A program made the translations under genes and the position numbers. Below are positions 1-9,691 of a stretch of 64,000 nucleotides of DNA, piece by piece (the stretch's first letter is position 1; every line of letters begins with the position of its first letter). Source of the DNA: Mycolicibacterium aubagnense (GTDB lineage Bacteria > Actinomycetota > Actinomycetes > Mycobacteriales > Mycobacteriaceae). Under the pieces are notes generated by a model, which worked only from the letters and a program-made list of their open reading frames with translations, was not told the DNA's origin and did not search any database. The stretch covers positions 1,116,001 to 1,180,000 of the forward strand of contig NZ_AP022577.1 in the NCBI RefSeq assembly GCF_010730955.1. The letters are read 5' to 3'.

Positions 1-1863
1 AAGCTGCTGCTCGACCCCTACGGCAAGTCCTTCCACGGCGACTTCGACTTCGGCCAGGCGCTGTACTCCTACGACCTGGCCGGGCCTTCTGAGCCGTCGG
101 CCACCGGCAAACCCCCGGGTGTTGATTCGCTGGGGCACACCATGACCAGCGTGGTGATCAACCCGTTCTTCAACTGGGACAACGACCGGGTGCCCCGGAC
201 GCCGTACCACGAGACGGTGATCTACGAGGCCCACGTCAAGGGCATGACGCAGACCCACCCGGCCATCCCCGAGGAACTGCGGGGCACGTACGCCGGACTC
301 GCACACCCGGCGATCATCGAGCACCTGCGGTCGCTCGGCGTCACCGCGATCGAACTGATGCCGGTGCATCAGTTCCTGCACGACCACCGGCTGCTGGACC
401 TGGGTCTCCGGAACTACTGGGGCTACAACACGTTCGGCTTCTTCGCGCCGCACTACCAGTACTCGGGGAACCAGCACGCCGGCAGCGCGGTCGCCGAGTT
501 CAAGACGATGGTGAAGTCGTTCCACGAAGCCGGCATCGAAGTCATCCTGGACGTCGTCTACAACCACACCGCCGAAGGCAACCACCTCGGCCCGACGCTG
601 AACTTCCGTGGCATCGACAACGCCGCCTACTACCGGCTCGACGACGACGACCCGTCGCTCTACAAGGACTTCACCGGGACCGGCAACAGCCTCAACGCCC
701 GGCACCCGCACACCCTGCAGCTGATCATGGATTCGCTGCGGTACTGGGTGCTGGAGATGCACGTCGACGGCTTCCGCTTCGACCTGGCCTCGACCCTGGC
801 CCGCGAGTTCTACGACGTGGACCGACTCTCGGCTTTCTTCGATCTGGTGCAACAGGATCCGGTGATCAGTCAGGTGAAGCTGATCGCCGAGCCGTGGGAT
901 GTCGGCGAGGGCGGCTACCAAGTCGGCAACTTCCCAGGTTTGTGGACCGAGTGGAACGGGAAATACCGCGACACTGTGCGCGATTACTGGCGGGGCGAGC
1001 CCGCAACCCTGGGCGAATTCGCCTCCCGGCTGACGGGTTCGTCGGACCTGTACGAAGCGACGGGCCGGCGCCCCAGCGCCAGCATCAACTTCGTCACCTG
1101 CCACGACGGTTTCACCCTGACCGATCTGGTGTCCTACAACGACAAACACAACGAAGCCAACGGCGAAGAGAACCGGGACGGCGAGAGTCACAACCGGTCC
1201 TGGAACTGCGGTGTCGAGGGCCCGACCGATGATCCCGAGGTCCTCGCGCTGCGGGCACGACAGCGCCGCAACATCTTCGCGACGCTGATGCTGTCGCAGG
1301 GCACCCCGATGATCAGCCACGGGGACGAGATCGGGCGCACCCAGCAGGGCAACAACAACGCCTACTGCCAGGACAACCCACTGTCGTGGATGGACTGGGG
1401 CATGCTCGAGACCAACTCGGCGCTGCTGGAATTCACCCGCACCGTCGTGGCGCTGCGACGCCGGCATCCGGTGTTCCGCCGCCGCCGGTTCCTTGCCGGG
1501 CAACCGATCCGGAGCAGCGGACAGGTCCGCGACATCTCCTGGCTGACCCCGGCCGGCGACGAGATGACGCTGGAGGATTGGGATTCGGGCTTCGGCAAGA
1601 GCATCTCGGTGTTCCTCAACGGCGATGCGATACCCGAACCCAACGCGCGGGGTGAGCGCGTCACCGACGACTCGTTCCTGTTGTGCTTCAACGCCCACGA
1701 CGAGGAGCTGGAATTCGTGATCCCCGGCCAGGGCTACGGCGAGAAGTGGGCGGCAGACCTCGACACCGCGGATCCACACGGGCGCACCGAATTGGTGGCC
1801 GCCGCCGGCGAGACGATCTCGCTGCAGGCCCGCTCGCTACTGGTGTTGCGTAAGACAGCGTGA
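1..1863 (+). CDS. treX: Glycogen debranching enzyme TreX/GlgX (5' end outside window)
   Basis: GH13 isoamylase-type enzyme that cuts alpha-1,6 branches of glycogen and feeds TreY. The reading frame is open from base 1, so the N-terminal carbohydrate-binding part is missing and 620 residues are visible. GH13 motifs are clear: VVYNH near visible residue 186, the nucleophile in GFRFD (near 261), the acid/base in IAEPWD (near 297) and TCHDG (near 368). The TGA stop overlaps the GTG start of treY by four bases, so the two are probably translated as one unit. The order treX-treY-treZ is that of M. tuberculosis Rv1564c-Rv1562c. The family is certain; limit dextrin specificity is inferred from the operon. 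Confidence 0.95.
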   Translation, partial: KLLLDPYGKSFHGDFDFGQALYSYDLAGPSEPSATGKPPGVDSLGHTMTSVVINPFFNWDNDRVPRTPYHETVIYEAHVKGMTQTHPAIPEELRGTYAGLAHPAIIEHLRSLGVTAIELMPVHQFLHDHRLLDLGLRNYWGYNTFGFFAPHYQYSGNQHAGSAVAEFKTMVKSFHEAGIEVILDVVYNHTAEGNHLGPTLNFRGIDNAAYYRLDDDDPSLYKDFTGTGNSLNARHPHTLQLIMDSLRYWVLEMHVDGFRFDLASTLAREFYDVDRLSAFFDLVQQDPVISQVKLIAEPWDVGEGGYQVGNFPGLWTEWNGKYRDTVRDYWRGEPATLGEFASRLTGSSDLYEATGRRPSASINFVTCHDGFTLTDLVSYNDKHNEANGEENRDGESHNRSWNCGVEGPTDDPEVLALRARQRRNIFATLMLSQGTPMISHGDEIGRTQQGNNNAYCQDNPLSWMDWGMLETNSALLEFTRTVVALRRRHPVFRRRRFLAGQPIRSSGQVRDISWLTPAGDEMTLEDWDSGFGKSISVFLNGDAIPEPNARGERVTDDSFLLCFNAHDEELEFVIPGQGYGEKWAADLDTADPHGRTELVAAAGETISLQARSLLVLRKTA

Positions 1864-4136
1864 ACACAGTGCCCGTGTCGCCGGTCATCTCCACATACCG
1901 ACTGCAAATGCGCGGCGATGGCATGACGTTCGACGACGCGCGCGCACTGCTGCCCTACCTCGCCGATCTCGGCGTCTCGCATCTCTACCTGTCGCCGGTG
2001 TTGACCGCCGTCACCGGGTCGACGCACGGCTACGACGTCACCGACCCGACAGCCGTCTCAGCGGAACTCGGCGGGCCGGAAGGGTTTTCGCGGCTCTCCG
2101 CGGCGGCGCGAGAGCGCGGCATGGGGCTGATCGTGGACATCGTGCCGAATCACGTCGGCGTCGAACATCCCGAGCAGAATCCGTGGTGGTGGGACGTCCT
2201 GACATATGGGCGTTCATCTCGGTTCGCCGGCTTCTTTGACATCGACTGGGACCTGGACCCCGACGGCCGCATCGTGTTGCCCGTGTTGGGTTCTGACGCC
2301 GATGCCGACGGCCTGACCGTGGACGGTGACGTGCTGCGACTGGGCGACCGGATCTGGCCGATCCGGCCCGGCACCGGCGCGGGCACGGCCGCCGAGATCC
2401 ATGCCCGGCAGGCGTACCGGTTGACGGGTTGGCAGTCCGGCTCCTGCGGATACCGGCGGTTCTTCTCCATCACCTCACTGGCGGCGGTGCGCCAAGAGGA
2501 TCCGGCGGTGTTCGACGCGACGCACGCCGAGATCGGCCGCTGGTTCCGGGAGGAGCTCGTGGCCGGGCTGCGGGTCGACCACATCGACGGGTTGACCGAT
2601 CCCGCAGGCTATCTGGCGCGGCTGCGCGAACTGACCGGACCCGGCGCGTGGATCGTCGCCGAGAAGATCCTCGCTGCCGACGAGCCGCTGGAACCCAGCC
2701 TGCCCATCGGCGGCACCACCGGGTACGACGTACTGCGGGAGATCGGCGGGCTGTTCGTCGACCCTGACGGCGTTGGCCCGTTGACGGAGTTGGCTCGCGA
2801 GACGCGTTGCGGCACCCGGGAATTGAAGATCCGGGTGGCCACCGAGGTCCTGTCCAGCGAGCTGGCCCGACTGCGCCGGGCGATCGTGCGTGCCACCGGA
2901 ACCGACGACCCTTCCCTGCCGGCGGCCATCGCCGACGTGGTCAGCCGCGTCGACGCATACCGCACCGATTATCGGTCCCTGTCCGCGATGCTGCCGCAGG
3001 CCATCAGCGAAACTGTCGCCGCGTCACCGGAATTGGCGCCTGCCGTGGCACAGCTCGCGGATGCGGTGAATCAGCCGGAGCCGGCCGCCCGGTTGCAGCA
3101 GCTGTGCGGCGCGGTGACAGCCAAGGCGGTCGAGGACACCCTGTTCTACCGCGATGCCCGCCTGGTATCTCTCAATGAGGTCGGCGGCACCCCCGAACTG
3201 TTCGGCATGGGCACGGCCGACTTTCACCGCCGTGCCGCGGCGCGCGCACGAGACTGGCCGGCGACCATGGTGACCCTGTCCACGCACGACACCAAGCGCA
3301 ACGAGGATGTCCGGGCCCGCATCACGGTGCTGTCCCAGCGCGCCGAGCGGTGGTCACAGCGCGTCCTCCGCTGGAACAAGGTGTGCGTCCCACCCGACGA
3401 GGGCACCGGATTGTTCCTGTGGCAGAACATCATCGGCGTGTGGCCCGCATCGGGCGAGGTCGACGACACCCTGCGCCGGCGGTTGCACGCCTACGCCGAG
3501 AAGGCCGTCCGCGAAGCAGAGCTGCACACCAACTGGGAGCGACCGGACCCCGAATTCGAAGGCGGCCTGCACGACTGGATCGACGCCCTGCTCGACGGTC
3601 CGGTCGCGGGCGAGGTCACGGCATTCGTTGCGGAGCTCGATGGGGCCGCGCGTGGTGACGCCGTCGCGCAGAAGCTGCTGGCCCTCACCGTGCCGGGCAT
3701 CCCCGACGTCTACCAGGGCACCGAGCTGTTCGACGACAGCCTGGTGGACCCGGACAACCGTCGTCCGGTCGACTTCGCTCTCCGCCAGACCGAACTGACG
3801 ACGTTGAGCCACCCCAAGATCCGGGTCGTCGCGAACGCACTGCGGTCGCGCCGGGAGCGGCCGGCCACGTACCTGTCGGGCGATCACACACCCGTCGCCG
3901 CCGCGGGACCCGCCGCCGACCACGTGATCGCCTTCCGGCGTGGCAGCGATGTGCTGGTGGCCGTCCCCCGGTGGACCCTGAAGCTCGGCGAAACCGGTTG
4001 GGGCGAGACGACACTCACCCTGCCGGACGGCGACTGGACCGACCGCCTGACCGGCAGCGCCTGGTCGGGCACCGTGGCCGCCGAAGCACTGTTCGCCGAA
4101 CTGCCCGGCGCGCTGTTGGAGAAGACCGGTGCCTGA
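1860..4136 (+). CDS. treY: Maltooligosyl trehalose synthase
   Basis: GH13 intramolecular transglucosidase that isomerises the reducing-end alpha-1,4 bond of maltooligosaccharides into an alpha,alpha-1,1 bond, giving maltooligosyl trehalose. The 758-aa length is usual for TreY. The N-terminus has the family-typical STYRLQ, followed by DIVPNHVGVE, the nucleophile D240 in GLRVDHIDG, the acid/base E268 in IVAEK and the late THDTKRNED motif. The GTG start overlaps the treX stop (GTGA). The gene end overlaps treZ by eight bases. This is a three-gene trehalose operon with no internal spacing, and no regulator is visible beside it. Confidence 0.96.
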   Translation: MNTVPVSPVISTYRLQMRGDGMTFDDARALLPYLADLGVSHLYLSPVLTAVTGSTHGYDVTDPTAVSAELGGPEGFSRLSAAARERGMGLIVDIVPNHVGVEHPEQNPWWWDVLTYGRSSRFAGFFDIDWDLDPDGRIVLPVLGSDADADGLTVDGDVLRLGDRIWPIRPGTGAGTAAEIHARQAYRLTGWQSGSCGYRRFFSITSLAAVRQEDPAVFDATHAEIGRWFREELVAGLRVDHIDGLTDPAGYLARLRELTGPGAWIVAEKILAADEPLEPSLPIGGTTGYDVLREIGGLFVDPDGVGPLTELARETRCGTRELKIRVATEVLSSELARLRRAIVRATGTDDPSLPAAIADVVSRVDAYRTDYRSLSAMLPQAISETVAASPELAPAVAQLADAVNQPEPAARLQQLCGAVTAKAVEDTLFYRDARLVSLNEVGGTPELFGMGTADFHRRAAARARDWPATMVTLSTHDTKRNEDVRARITVLSQRAERWSQRVLRWNKVCVPPDEGTGLFLWQNIIGVWPASGEVDDTLRRRLHAYAEKAVREAELHTNWERPDPEFEGGLHDWIDALLDGPVAGEVTAFVAELDGAARGDAVAQKLLALTVPGIPDVYQGTELFDDSLVDPDNRRPVDFALRQTELTTLSHPKIRVVANALRSRRERPATYLSGDHTPVAAAGPAADHVIAFRRGSDVLVAVPRWTLKLGETGWGETTLTLPDGDWTDRLTGSAWSGTVAAEALFAELPGALLEKTGA

Positions 4137-5841
4137 CCACGAATTCTCGGTATGGGCCCCGACACCGCAGGCCGTCGCACTCGAGGCCGGCGGGGCCAGA
4201 CACCCGATGCACCGCTCGGATGACGGATGGTGGCGCGCCACGGTCGACGTACCGGTGGACGCCAGGTATGGCTTCATCCTGGACGAAGCCCGACCACTTC
4301 CTGACCCCCGGTCGCCGCGGCAACCCGATGGCGTGCACGGCCTTTCGCAGCTGTGGCAGTCCGAGCCCGTGGCCCCCTGGGCCGGCCGGGCCATCGACGG
4401 CGCAGTGATCTACGAACTGCACGTCGGCACCTTCACCGCGGCCGGCACGTTCGACGCCGCCATCGAGCGGCTGGACCACCTGGTCCACCTCGGCGTCGAC
4501 TTCGTCGAACTGATGCCGGTCAACGCGTTCAGCGGCAGTCACGGCTGGGGCTACGACGGCGTGCTGTGGTACGCGGTCCACGAACCCTACGGCGGCCCCT
4601 CGGGCCTCGTCCGGTTCGTCGACGCCTGCCACCGGCGTGGTCTCGGTGTCCTGCTCGACGCGGTGTTCAATCACCTCGGCCCATCCGGGAATTACCTCCC
4701 GAAGTTCGGGCCGTACCTGACCGTGGGCCGGACACCGTGGGGCGAAGCCGTCAACATCGCCGATGCCGAGTCCGATGCGGTGCGTCGCTTCATCATCGAC
4801 TGCGCGCTGCGCTGGATGCGGGATTTCGGCATGGACGGCCTGCGCCTGGACGCGGTGCACGCGCTGGTCGACACCACAGCCGTTCACCTGCTGGAGGAGC
4901 TGGCCACCGAAACCGACGCGCTGGCACAAGAATTGGGCCGCCCGCTGTCCCTGATCGCAGAAAGCGACCTCAACGACCCACGGCTGATCACCCCGCGGGA
5001 CCACGGCGGCTACGGGCTCGCCGCGCAGTGGGACGACGACATCCACCACGCCATCCACACCGCCGTCTCCGGCGAACGGCAGGGCTACTACGCCGATTTC
5101 GGGTCTCTACAGACCCTGGCCACCACCCTCACTCACGGCTTCTTTCATGCCGGCACGTATTCGTCGTTCCGGCGCCGGCGCCATGGCCGGCCGCTGGACA
5201 CCGCACAGCTTCCGGCCACCCGACTGCTGGCCTATACGTGCACGCACGATCAGGTGGGCAACCGGGCGCTCGGTGACCGTCCGTCGCAGAATCTCGATTT
5301 CGGGCAACTCGCGGTCAAGGCCGCATTGGTGCTCGGATCACCCTATACGGCAATGCTTTTCATGGGCGAAGAGTGGGGAGCATCGACGCCGTTCCAGTTC
5401 TTCAGCTCGCACCCCGAACCCGAACTGGCCCGCGCGACCGCAGCGGGGCGCAAGGCGGAGTTCGCCGATCACGGCTGGGCCGCCGAGGACATCCCCGATC
5501 CCCAGGACCCTGCGACGTTCCACCGCTCTAAACTCGACTGGGACGAAGCCGACACCGGCCCGCACGCGCAGCTGCTGCAGTTGTACCGCGACCTGATTGC
5601 GTTGCGGCGCACCGAACCCGACTTCGCCAATCCGTGGCTGGATCAGCTGCGCGTCGAGTTCGACGAAGCCGACCGGTGGATCGTCATGCACCGCGGGGCG
5701 TTTGCCGTGGCGTGCAATCTCGGCGAACAACCCGTCACGGTGCCCGTCACTGGAGAGCCGGTGCTCTCGTCAGCCGCGCCTCAGGTCGGCGAATCGACTC
5801 TGCTGCCGGGACATTCGTTCGCCATCCTCCGCCGAACCTAG
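4129..5841 (+). CDS. treZ: Maltooligosyl trehalose trehalohydrolase
   Basis: GH13 enzyme that releases free trehalose from maltooligosyl trehalose, the last step of the TreX-TreY-TreZ route. At 570 aa it is full length. It has an N-terminal beta-sandwich (EFSVWAPTP), the barrel motif VFNHLG, nucleophile D241 in GLRLDAVHAL, acid/base E278 in IAESD and the THDQVGNRA motif. The GTG start lies inside the treY end. Its TAG stop shares the tetranucleotide CTAG with the stop of the convergent ilvA, so no terminator fits between them and transcription of the two probably runs into each other. Confidence 0.96.
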   Translation: MPDHEFSVWAPTPQAVALEAGGARHPMHRSDDGWWRATVDVPVDARYGFILDEARPLPDPRSPRQPDGVHGLSQLWQSEPVAPWAGRAIDGAVIYELHVGTFTAAGTFDAAIERLDHLVHLGVDFVELMPVNAFSGSHGWGYDGVLWYAVHEPYGGPSGLVRFVDACHRRGLGVLLDAVFNHLGPSGNYLPKFGPYLTVGRTPWGEAVNIADAESDAVRRFIIDCALRWMRDFGMDGLRLDAVHALVDTTAVHLLEELATETDALAQELGRPLSLIAESDLNDPRLITPRDHGGYGLAAQWDDDIHHAIHTAVSGERQGYYADFGSLQTLATTLTHGFFHAGTYSSFRRRRHGRPLDTAQLPATRLLAYTCTHDQVGNRALGDRPSQNLDFGQLAVKAALVLGSPYTAMLFMGEEWGASTPFQFFSSHPEPELARATAAGRKAEFADHGWAAEDIPDPQDPATFHRSKLDWDEADTGPHAQLLQLYRDLIALRRTEPDFANPWLDQLRVEFDEADRWIVMHRGAFAVACNLGEQPVTVPVTGEPVLSSAAPQVGESTLLPGHSFAILRRT

Positions 5842-7121
5842 GTCAGGTACCGATACGCCGGCGAGCCCGGCTCCAACGGCTCGACATGGATGCCGGAATC
5901 ATGCATCCGGTCGAGCAGGCCGTCGAAATTGGCGGCCGAACCGAGCTCGATGCCGACCAGCGCCGCGCCGGTCTCCCGGTTGTTGCGCTTGACGTATTCG
6001 AACAGCGTGATGTCGTCATTGGGCCCGAGCACCTCGTCGAGGAACCGCCGCAGCGCGCCGGGCTCCTGCGGGAAATCCACCAGGAAGTAATGCTTGAGAC
6101 CCAGGTGCACCAGCGACCGCTCGAGCACCTCGCCGTACCGCGAGACGTCGTTGTTGCCGCCGGAGATCAGGCAGACCACCGTCGACCCGGCCTCGACACC
6201 GTTCTCCATCAGCGCCGCCACCGACAGCGCACCGGCGGGCTCGGCGATGATGCCCTCGTTCTGGTACAGGTCGAGCATTGCGGTGCAGACCGCGCCCTCG
6301 TCGACCGTCGTCACCGACACCATGTCGCCGGCAGCGGCCAGCGCCGCGTACGTCAACGTGCCCGCCCGGGCCACCGCCGCCCCGTCGACGAACTGGTCGA
6401 CGTGCTCGAGGGTCACCGGCTCCCCCTTGGCCAGCGCCGCGATCATCGACGCCGCACCCGCGGGCTCGGCCCCGAGCACAGCCGTCGCGCTGGTGTGTTC
6501 GGCCAGGTAGGTGGTGATCCCGCTGATGCAACCGCCGCCGCCGACCGGCACGATCACCAGGTCGGGTTCGACGTCCAGTTGCTCGAGGAGCTCCACCGCG
6601 ATGGTGCCCTGCCCGGCCATGGTGCGCAGGTCGTCGTACGGCGGCACCAGTGTGGCGCCCGTGCGCGCGACGTCCTCGAGCGCTGCCGCGGCAGCCAGGT
6701 CGTACGTGGCGCCCCCGACGATCAGCTCGATGAAGTCGCCGCCGTGGTACCGGATGCGGTCCCGCTTCTGCTTGGGCGTCTTGGCCGGGACGTAGACGCG
6801 GCCGTGCACACCCATCGAGCGGCAGGCCAGCGCAAAACCCTGCGCATGGTTGCCCGCCGACGAGCACACCACGCCGGCGGCCTTCTCCTCGTCGGAGAGC
6901 TGCATCAACAGGTTGTAGGCACCACGCAGCTTGTACGAGCGCACCGCCTGCAGATCCTCACGCTTGAGGTAGACCTGGGCGCCGGTCAGCGCCGACAGCC
7001 GATCGCTGTACTGCAGCGGGGTACGCGTCACGACCGCGGAAATTCGCCGGGCAGCCGCATCAATGTCGGCCGCGGCAAGCGGCGACGACCTGTGGGTTCC
7101 CTGGCTCAGCTCGGCAGACAC
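5838..7121 (-). CDS. ilvA: Biosynthetic threonine dehydratase
   Basis: PLP-dependent deaminase that converts L-threonine to 2-oxobutanoate, the first committed step of isoleucine synthesis. The 427 aa include the PLP lysine K64 in SYKLRGAYN, SSAGNHAQG, the glycine loop VGGGGC and a C-terminal ACT-like regulatory domain (about residues 330-427; HYFLVDFPQEPGALRRFL). The start is GTG; the N-terminus MSAELSQ matches my memory of M. tuberculosis IlvA (Rv1559). A single regulatory domain is the form common in actinobacteria. It is convergent with treZ, as in M. tuberculosis except that no toxin-antitoxin pair separates them here. Confidence 0.96.
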   Translation of the reverse strand: MSAELSQGTHRSSPLAAADIDAAARRISAVVTRTPLQYSDRLSALTGAQVYLKREDLQAVRSYKLRGAYNLLMQLSDEEKAAGVVCSSAGNHAQGFALACRSMGVHGRVYVPAKTPKQKRDRIRYHGGDFIELIVGGATYDLAAAAALEDVARTGATLVPPYDDLRTMAGQGTIAVELLEQLDVEPDLVIVPVGGGGCISGITTYLAEHTSATAVLGAEPAGAASMIAALAKGEPVTLEHVDQFVDGAAVARAGTLTYAALAAAGDMVSVTTVDEGAVCTAMLDLYQNEGIIAEPAGALSVAALMENGVEAGSTVVCLISGGNNDVSRYGEVLERSLVHLGLKHYFLVDFPQEPGALRRFLDEVLGPNDDITLFEYVKRNNRETGAALVGIELGSAANFDGLLDRMHDSGIHVEPLEPGSPAYRYLT

Positions 7122-7157
7122 CGCTTAATGGTGTCATCTCGGTGCGAAACTGAGCGA

Positions 7158-7907
7158 ATGGACCCCACATCAGAACCGGTGCCGCCGGCGGTCAGGACGT
7201 TCATCGAGCGGACTCACCGCCTGACCAGCAGCGCCGAGCACCACGTGCCGTCGTGGCTCCGGCCTGGCGATCCGGAGAATCGGCTGCCGGTGATCGTCGC
7301 GATCCTCGCCGCGGTGACGCTGCAGCGCGCGATCCCGGTGCAGTACACCGTCCCGGAAATACCCCGGTGGCCGTTGATCACGCTGGAACTGCTGCTGGTG
7401 GCCGTCCTGATGGTCATCAATCCGGTTCGGCTGTCCCGCCAGACCACCGTCGGCCGGTGGACCATGATCGTGCTGACCGCGGCCATCACGCTGGACAACA
7501 CGGCGTCGGCGATCATCTTGGATTTGAACATCCTGTCCGGCAGGGTGAGCAACGACGCCGGTGTCCTATTGGGCAGCGGCGCAGCGATTTTCATCACCAA
7601 CATCATCGTGTTCGGCATCTGGTACTGGGAGCTGGATCGCGGCGGCCCCTTCGCCCGGCGTGCGGGCGACAACCCGTACCCGGACTTCCAGTTCCCGCAG
7701 ATGTGCGACCCGCAGAACGCCAAACCCGGTTGGCGCCCGACTTTCGTCGATTACCTGTACACCAGCTACACCAACGTGGTCGCGTTCTCCCCCACCGACA
7801 CCATGCCGCTGTCGCGCTGGGCCAAGACGATGATGACCGTCCAGTCGATGGTGGCGGTGTCGACCACCGCGCTGGTGGTGGCCCGGGCGGTCAACGTGTT
7901 GAAGTAG
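7158..7907 (+). CDS. Conserved membrane protein, DUF1345-like
   Basis: 249-aa integral membrane protein of unknown function. After a soluble N-terminus of about 45 residues there are four closely spaced hydrophobic segments (near 46-65, 75-95, 104-125 and 140-165) and a fifth at the C-terminus (about 222-245). The loop before the last helix, YLYTSYTNVVAFSPTD, resembles the conserved C-terminal part of DUF1345 proteins, which I name only as a resemblance. The frame is open for 1.5 kb upstream, antisense to ilvA, but ATG at 7158 is the first start outside ilvA and is followed by normal codon use. It is divergent from ilvA and stands alone. Confidence 0.8.
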   Translation: MDPTSEPVPPAVRTFIERTHRLTSSAEHHVPSWLRPGDPENRLPVIVAILAAVTLQRAIPVQYTVPEIPRWPLITLELLLVAVLMVINPVRLSRQTTVGRWTMIVLTAAITLDNTASAIILDLNILSGRVSNDAGVLLGSGAAIFITNIIVFGIWYWELDRGGPFARRAGDNPYPDFQFPQMCDPQNAKPGWRPTFVDYLYTSYTNVVAFSPTDTMPLSRWAKTMMTVQSMVAVSTTALVVARAVNVLK

Positions 7908-7935
7908 TCCTCGCACCCGAGGCCCACGAAGGGCC

Positions 7936-8781
7936 TCAGTCCCGGTGGAACTCGAGCAGCTCCGACTGCCGGATCCCCGTGCGATCGGTCGGCAGCCAGC
8001 GTCGCGTCGACTGGAGTGATCGTTCGATGAGCTCGGCCGAGCGGGAGAAATCGATGGGCGACACCCGCACCGGGCACAGCGGCGGCACGACGTGGAGGTC
8101 GACCGACCCTTCGAACCGCTCGACGTCGGTGGCCAGCCGCCGGTTGATCGCGAGCGTGAACGCGTGCATGGCCATGGCCAGTGCGCCCGTTGGGGATTGG
8201 GGCATGGCGCACGAGTAGCCGGTGGGCAGCACCCACACCTCGGTCGCGCCCAGCGCCACCGCATGCGACAACGGTGTGTTGTTCACCACGCCGCCGTCGA
8301 CCAGATCGCGTCCGTCGATCCGCACCGGCGGAAGGACGGCGGGGATGGCGGCGCTCGCGACGATCGCGTCGATGGCATCCCCTGACGACAGCAGGACATC
8401 CTGCCCGGACAGCACGTCGGTGGCCACCACGTGCAGTGGCGTCGGCGCGTCCTGCAGCCGCCGGAACCGCAGATTCTGCTGCAACAGGGCGCGTATCCCG
8501 ATGTCGGACACCAGATGCGGCCGACGCCCCAAGAACCCGAGCAACCCCATGCTCGGGCTGGTCGGGAACACTTTGCGCCGGGACAGCGTCCGCCACAGGT
8601 CGGCCAGCGCCAGGGCCCCGTCGTGGTCCGACCGCGCGGCGATCCACCCGCCGTTGAGGGCACCGACCGAGGTGCCGACGACCAGATCCGGCTTGATGCC
8701 CGCCTCGGCGAGACCAAGCAGCATGCCGACCTGGATGGACCCAAGGCTGCCGCCACCGGACAGCACGAACGCCGTCGTCAT
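7936..8781 (-). CDS. Patatin-like phospholipase / acyl hydrolase
   Basis: 281-aa Ser-Asp dyad lipid acyl hydrolase of the patatin family, probably cytosolic or loosely membrane-bound since no signal peptide is seen. The N-terminal oxyanion loop SGGGSLG (8-14), the nucleophile S38 in GTSVG and the catalytic D162 in DGG are all present, so the enzyme should be active. It looks closest to the patatin-like proteins of the M. tuberculosis Rv1063c type. The substrate cannot be told from sequence. It stands alone; the 239 bases upstream contain the candidate structured RNA. Confidence 0.88.
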   Translation of the reverse strand: MTTAFVLSGGGSLGSIQVGMLLGLAEAGIKPDLVVGTSVGALNGGWIAARSDHDGALALADLWRTLSRRKVFPTSPSMGLLGFLGRRPHLVSDIGIRALLQQNLRFRRLQDAPTPLHVVATDVLSGQDVLLSSGDAIDAIVASAAIPAVLPPVRIDGRDLVDGGVVNNTPLSHAVALGATEVWVLPTGYSCAMPQSPTGALAMAMHAFTLAINRRLATDVERFEGSVDLHVVPPLCPVRVSPIDFSRSAELIERSLQSTRRWLPTDRTGIRQSELLEFHRD

Positions 8782-8897
8782 GCCGACACAGTACGCACAT
8801 CGAGGCGGTCCGCCGGCAGGATTCCGGACACCTCACGCGGCGCCCGACGCCATGACGGAATTGCTCGCCACACCCGATCATCGGCTAGAGTGAACAT

Positions 8898-8980
8898 CGC
8901 CAGGCCGCAGTAACCCCGGGCCCCAAATTTCGCCGCCACGAGCGGCCTACCGCCGAGAGGCGTTCTGCGGTCTGGCTTTA
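8898..8980 (+). ncRNA. Candidate structured RNA
   Basis: A closing stem of 11 pairs joins 8900-8910 to 8965-8975 (one G-U pair, the rest Watson-Crick). Inside it are a 5-bp hairpin (8932-8936 with 8942-8946, loop CACGA) and a 4-bp hairpin closed by a GAGA tetraloop (8951-8962). The GNRA loop exists only in the plus-strand sense. A -10-like TAGAGT (8886-8891) precedes it with a weak TTGCTC 19 bases further up, which would start transcription at about 8898, the base of the stem. Both neighbouring genes are on the minus strand, so alternatives are a minus-strand leader of the patatin gene or a repeat palindrome. I do not recognise an RNA family. Confidence 0.4.
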
Positions 8981-9020
8981 ACTTCTCAGATGCGCAGCGC
9001 CGACGTCGTCGGCCATCGCG

Positions 9021-9659
9021 TCAATCCAGCGAATCGCTGCGCCACAACCCGGCTGCGGCATGCAGCTCGTTGGCGATCCGGGTGAACGTCACAGCCCGGT
9101 CGGTCAGCTCCGCGGCGCGCTCCGGCCCGGTCGTCGTCGCGTCCTCGGCCAGGCTCGTGCAGCCGGCCGCACTCACCCGGCAGTACGCCGCCGCGCGCTC
9201 CAGCGCGACCGCGAAGTCACCCTCGAAGACGCCGCGCAGGATTCGGTCGGCAAGCTCCTGGATCTCCGTCGGCCCGACGGGCGTCTCGGCACCGGCGACC
9301 ACCGGGTCGATCGAGTGCAGCACCTCGGCGCCGCGGCCGAACATCAGACTGGCCGAATAGGGGTCGCTCCGGATCGACAGCCGCAGCAGGTACACACGCC
9401 ACAGCGCGCCGGGCAGGCTGCGCGCGCCGGCACCGGCCCACAACTCGGCGATGGTCTCGATGCCGTGCTCGTCGGTGTAGGCGACCAGTCGCGAGACCAC
9501 GTCCGGGTCCGGATAGCTCCGCACCCGCTCCAGCAGCGCCGCGGCCGTCTCATGGGCGATGCGGCTGTCCTGGACAGGGTCCTCGACATCGTGGAACGCC
9601 TCGAAGCCGCGGCCCAGGAACTTGGTCGGCTTGTGAATCCGCCGACGGTCGTCAGTCAT
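9021..9659 (-). CDS. Conserved hypothetical protein
   Basis: 212-aa soluble, mostly helical protein with no signal peptide, membrane segment or metal motif that I recognise. Visible features are an N-terminal basic start (MTDDRRRIHKPTKFLGRGF), an acidic middle, and Ala-rich helices toward the C-terminus ending ELHAAAGLWRSDSLD. Codon use matches its neighbours. It starts at ATG 32 bases downstream of the zinc-ribbon gene on the same strand and is probably co-transcribed with it, divergent from rbpA. No function is proposed. Confidence 0.8.
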   Translation of the reverse strand: MTDDRRRIHKPTKFLGRGFEAFHDVEDPVQDSRIAHETAAALLERVRSYPDPDVVSRLVAYTDEHGIETIAELWAGAGARSLPGALWRVYLLRLSIRSDPYSASLMFGRGAEVLHSIDPVVAGAETPVGPTEIQELADRILRGVFEGDFAVALERAAAYCRVSAAGCTSLAEDATTTGPERAAELTDRAVTFTRIANELHAAAGLWRSDSLD

Positions 9660-9691
9660 GCATTCTTTCTTTCCCGTCGCTGCGCGCGTCG

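Noticed and set aside
5634..7157. Long open frame upstream of the membrane protein gene
   Set aside because: It is antisense to ilvA and to the treZ end; ilvA has a complete recognisable product, so only the part from 7158 is taken as coding.
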